Part shown: in pieces, positions 63,939 through 64,000 of the stretch
How the letters are laid out: each line of letters starts with the position of its first letter
Position numbering within the stretch: the stretch's first letter is position 1
Assembly: GCF_027596085.1 (NCBI RefSeq)
Contig: NC_072472.1
Location: 14,535,471-14,599,470 of the forward strand
From: Anoplopoma fimbria
Taxonomy: Eukaryota > Chordata > Actinopteri > Perciformes > Anoplopomatidae
Direction of reading: 5' to 3'
Length of the DNA: 64,000 nucleotides
Translations under genes and position numbers: made by a program
The notes under the pieces: model-generated
Database searches by the model: none
Told to the model about the DNA's origin: nothing
Seen by the model: only the letters and a program-made list of their open reading frames with translations

Positions 63939-64000
63939 CTACAGAGTAAGAGTAGAAAATGAAAAACAATACCAATTGATTTATGTAGACTTACATGTGC

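Overview
This is nuclear DNA from a ray-finned (teleost) fish, probably a percomorph. The evidence is small conserved exons with GT-AG introns, vertebrate gene families, very long CA/TG, CT and tetranucleotide arrays, and dispersed repeats typical of teleosts. No prokaryotic gene, operon, CRISPR array or phage is visible. I did not find a previously undescribed gene system; the most interesting signals concern splicing, sequence integrity and repeat structure.

Layout. Positions 1-8640 (minus strand) hold the 5' half of supt6h, the histone chaperone and elongation factor SPT6: 19 coding exons plus a non-coding first exon, about 891 residues up to the YqgF-like region. The rest of the gene lies off the left edge. 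Positions 8641-9006 are a compact head-to-head promoter. Positions 9007 to about 12400 (plus strand) are a complete three-exon sdf2, an ER-lumen MIR-domain protein. The SUPT6H-SDF2 pairing also exists in mammals. Positions 13983-34590 (minus strand) hold a calneuron gene, caln1 or its teleost duplicate: five coding exons, 218 residues, with very large introns and probably a long 3' UTR converging on sdf2. A GC-rich, CpG-containing region at 38.7-40.4 kb is its likely distal promoter and 5' non-coding exon. From 41 to 63.6 kb I see no gene, only microsatellites and transposon relics. Positions 63658-63938 (minus strand) are the last exon of a C1q-domain secreted protein gene that continues off the right edge.

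The genes do not form a functional cluster: supt6h is nuclear, sdf2 acts in ER quality control, calneuron is a Golgi-membrane calcium sensor, and the C1q protein is extracellular. Only supt6h and sdf2 are likely to share regulatory DNA.

Key observations. (1) One base is missing in supt6h near 2675, which breaks an otherwise perfect reading frame. (2) The 3' splice site of calneuron exon 3 is directly abutted by about 68 TG units (transcript strand), and a complementary CA array lies downstream of the same exon. (3) Two perfect hairpin palindromes occur at 32676-32708 and 48445-48490. (4) Several mobile-element copies have readable termini, including a retroposon with a 13-bp target-site duplication and a 1.0-kb inverted-repeat element.
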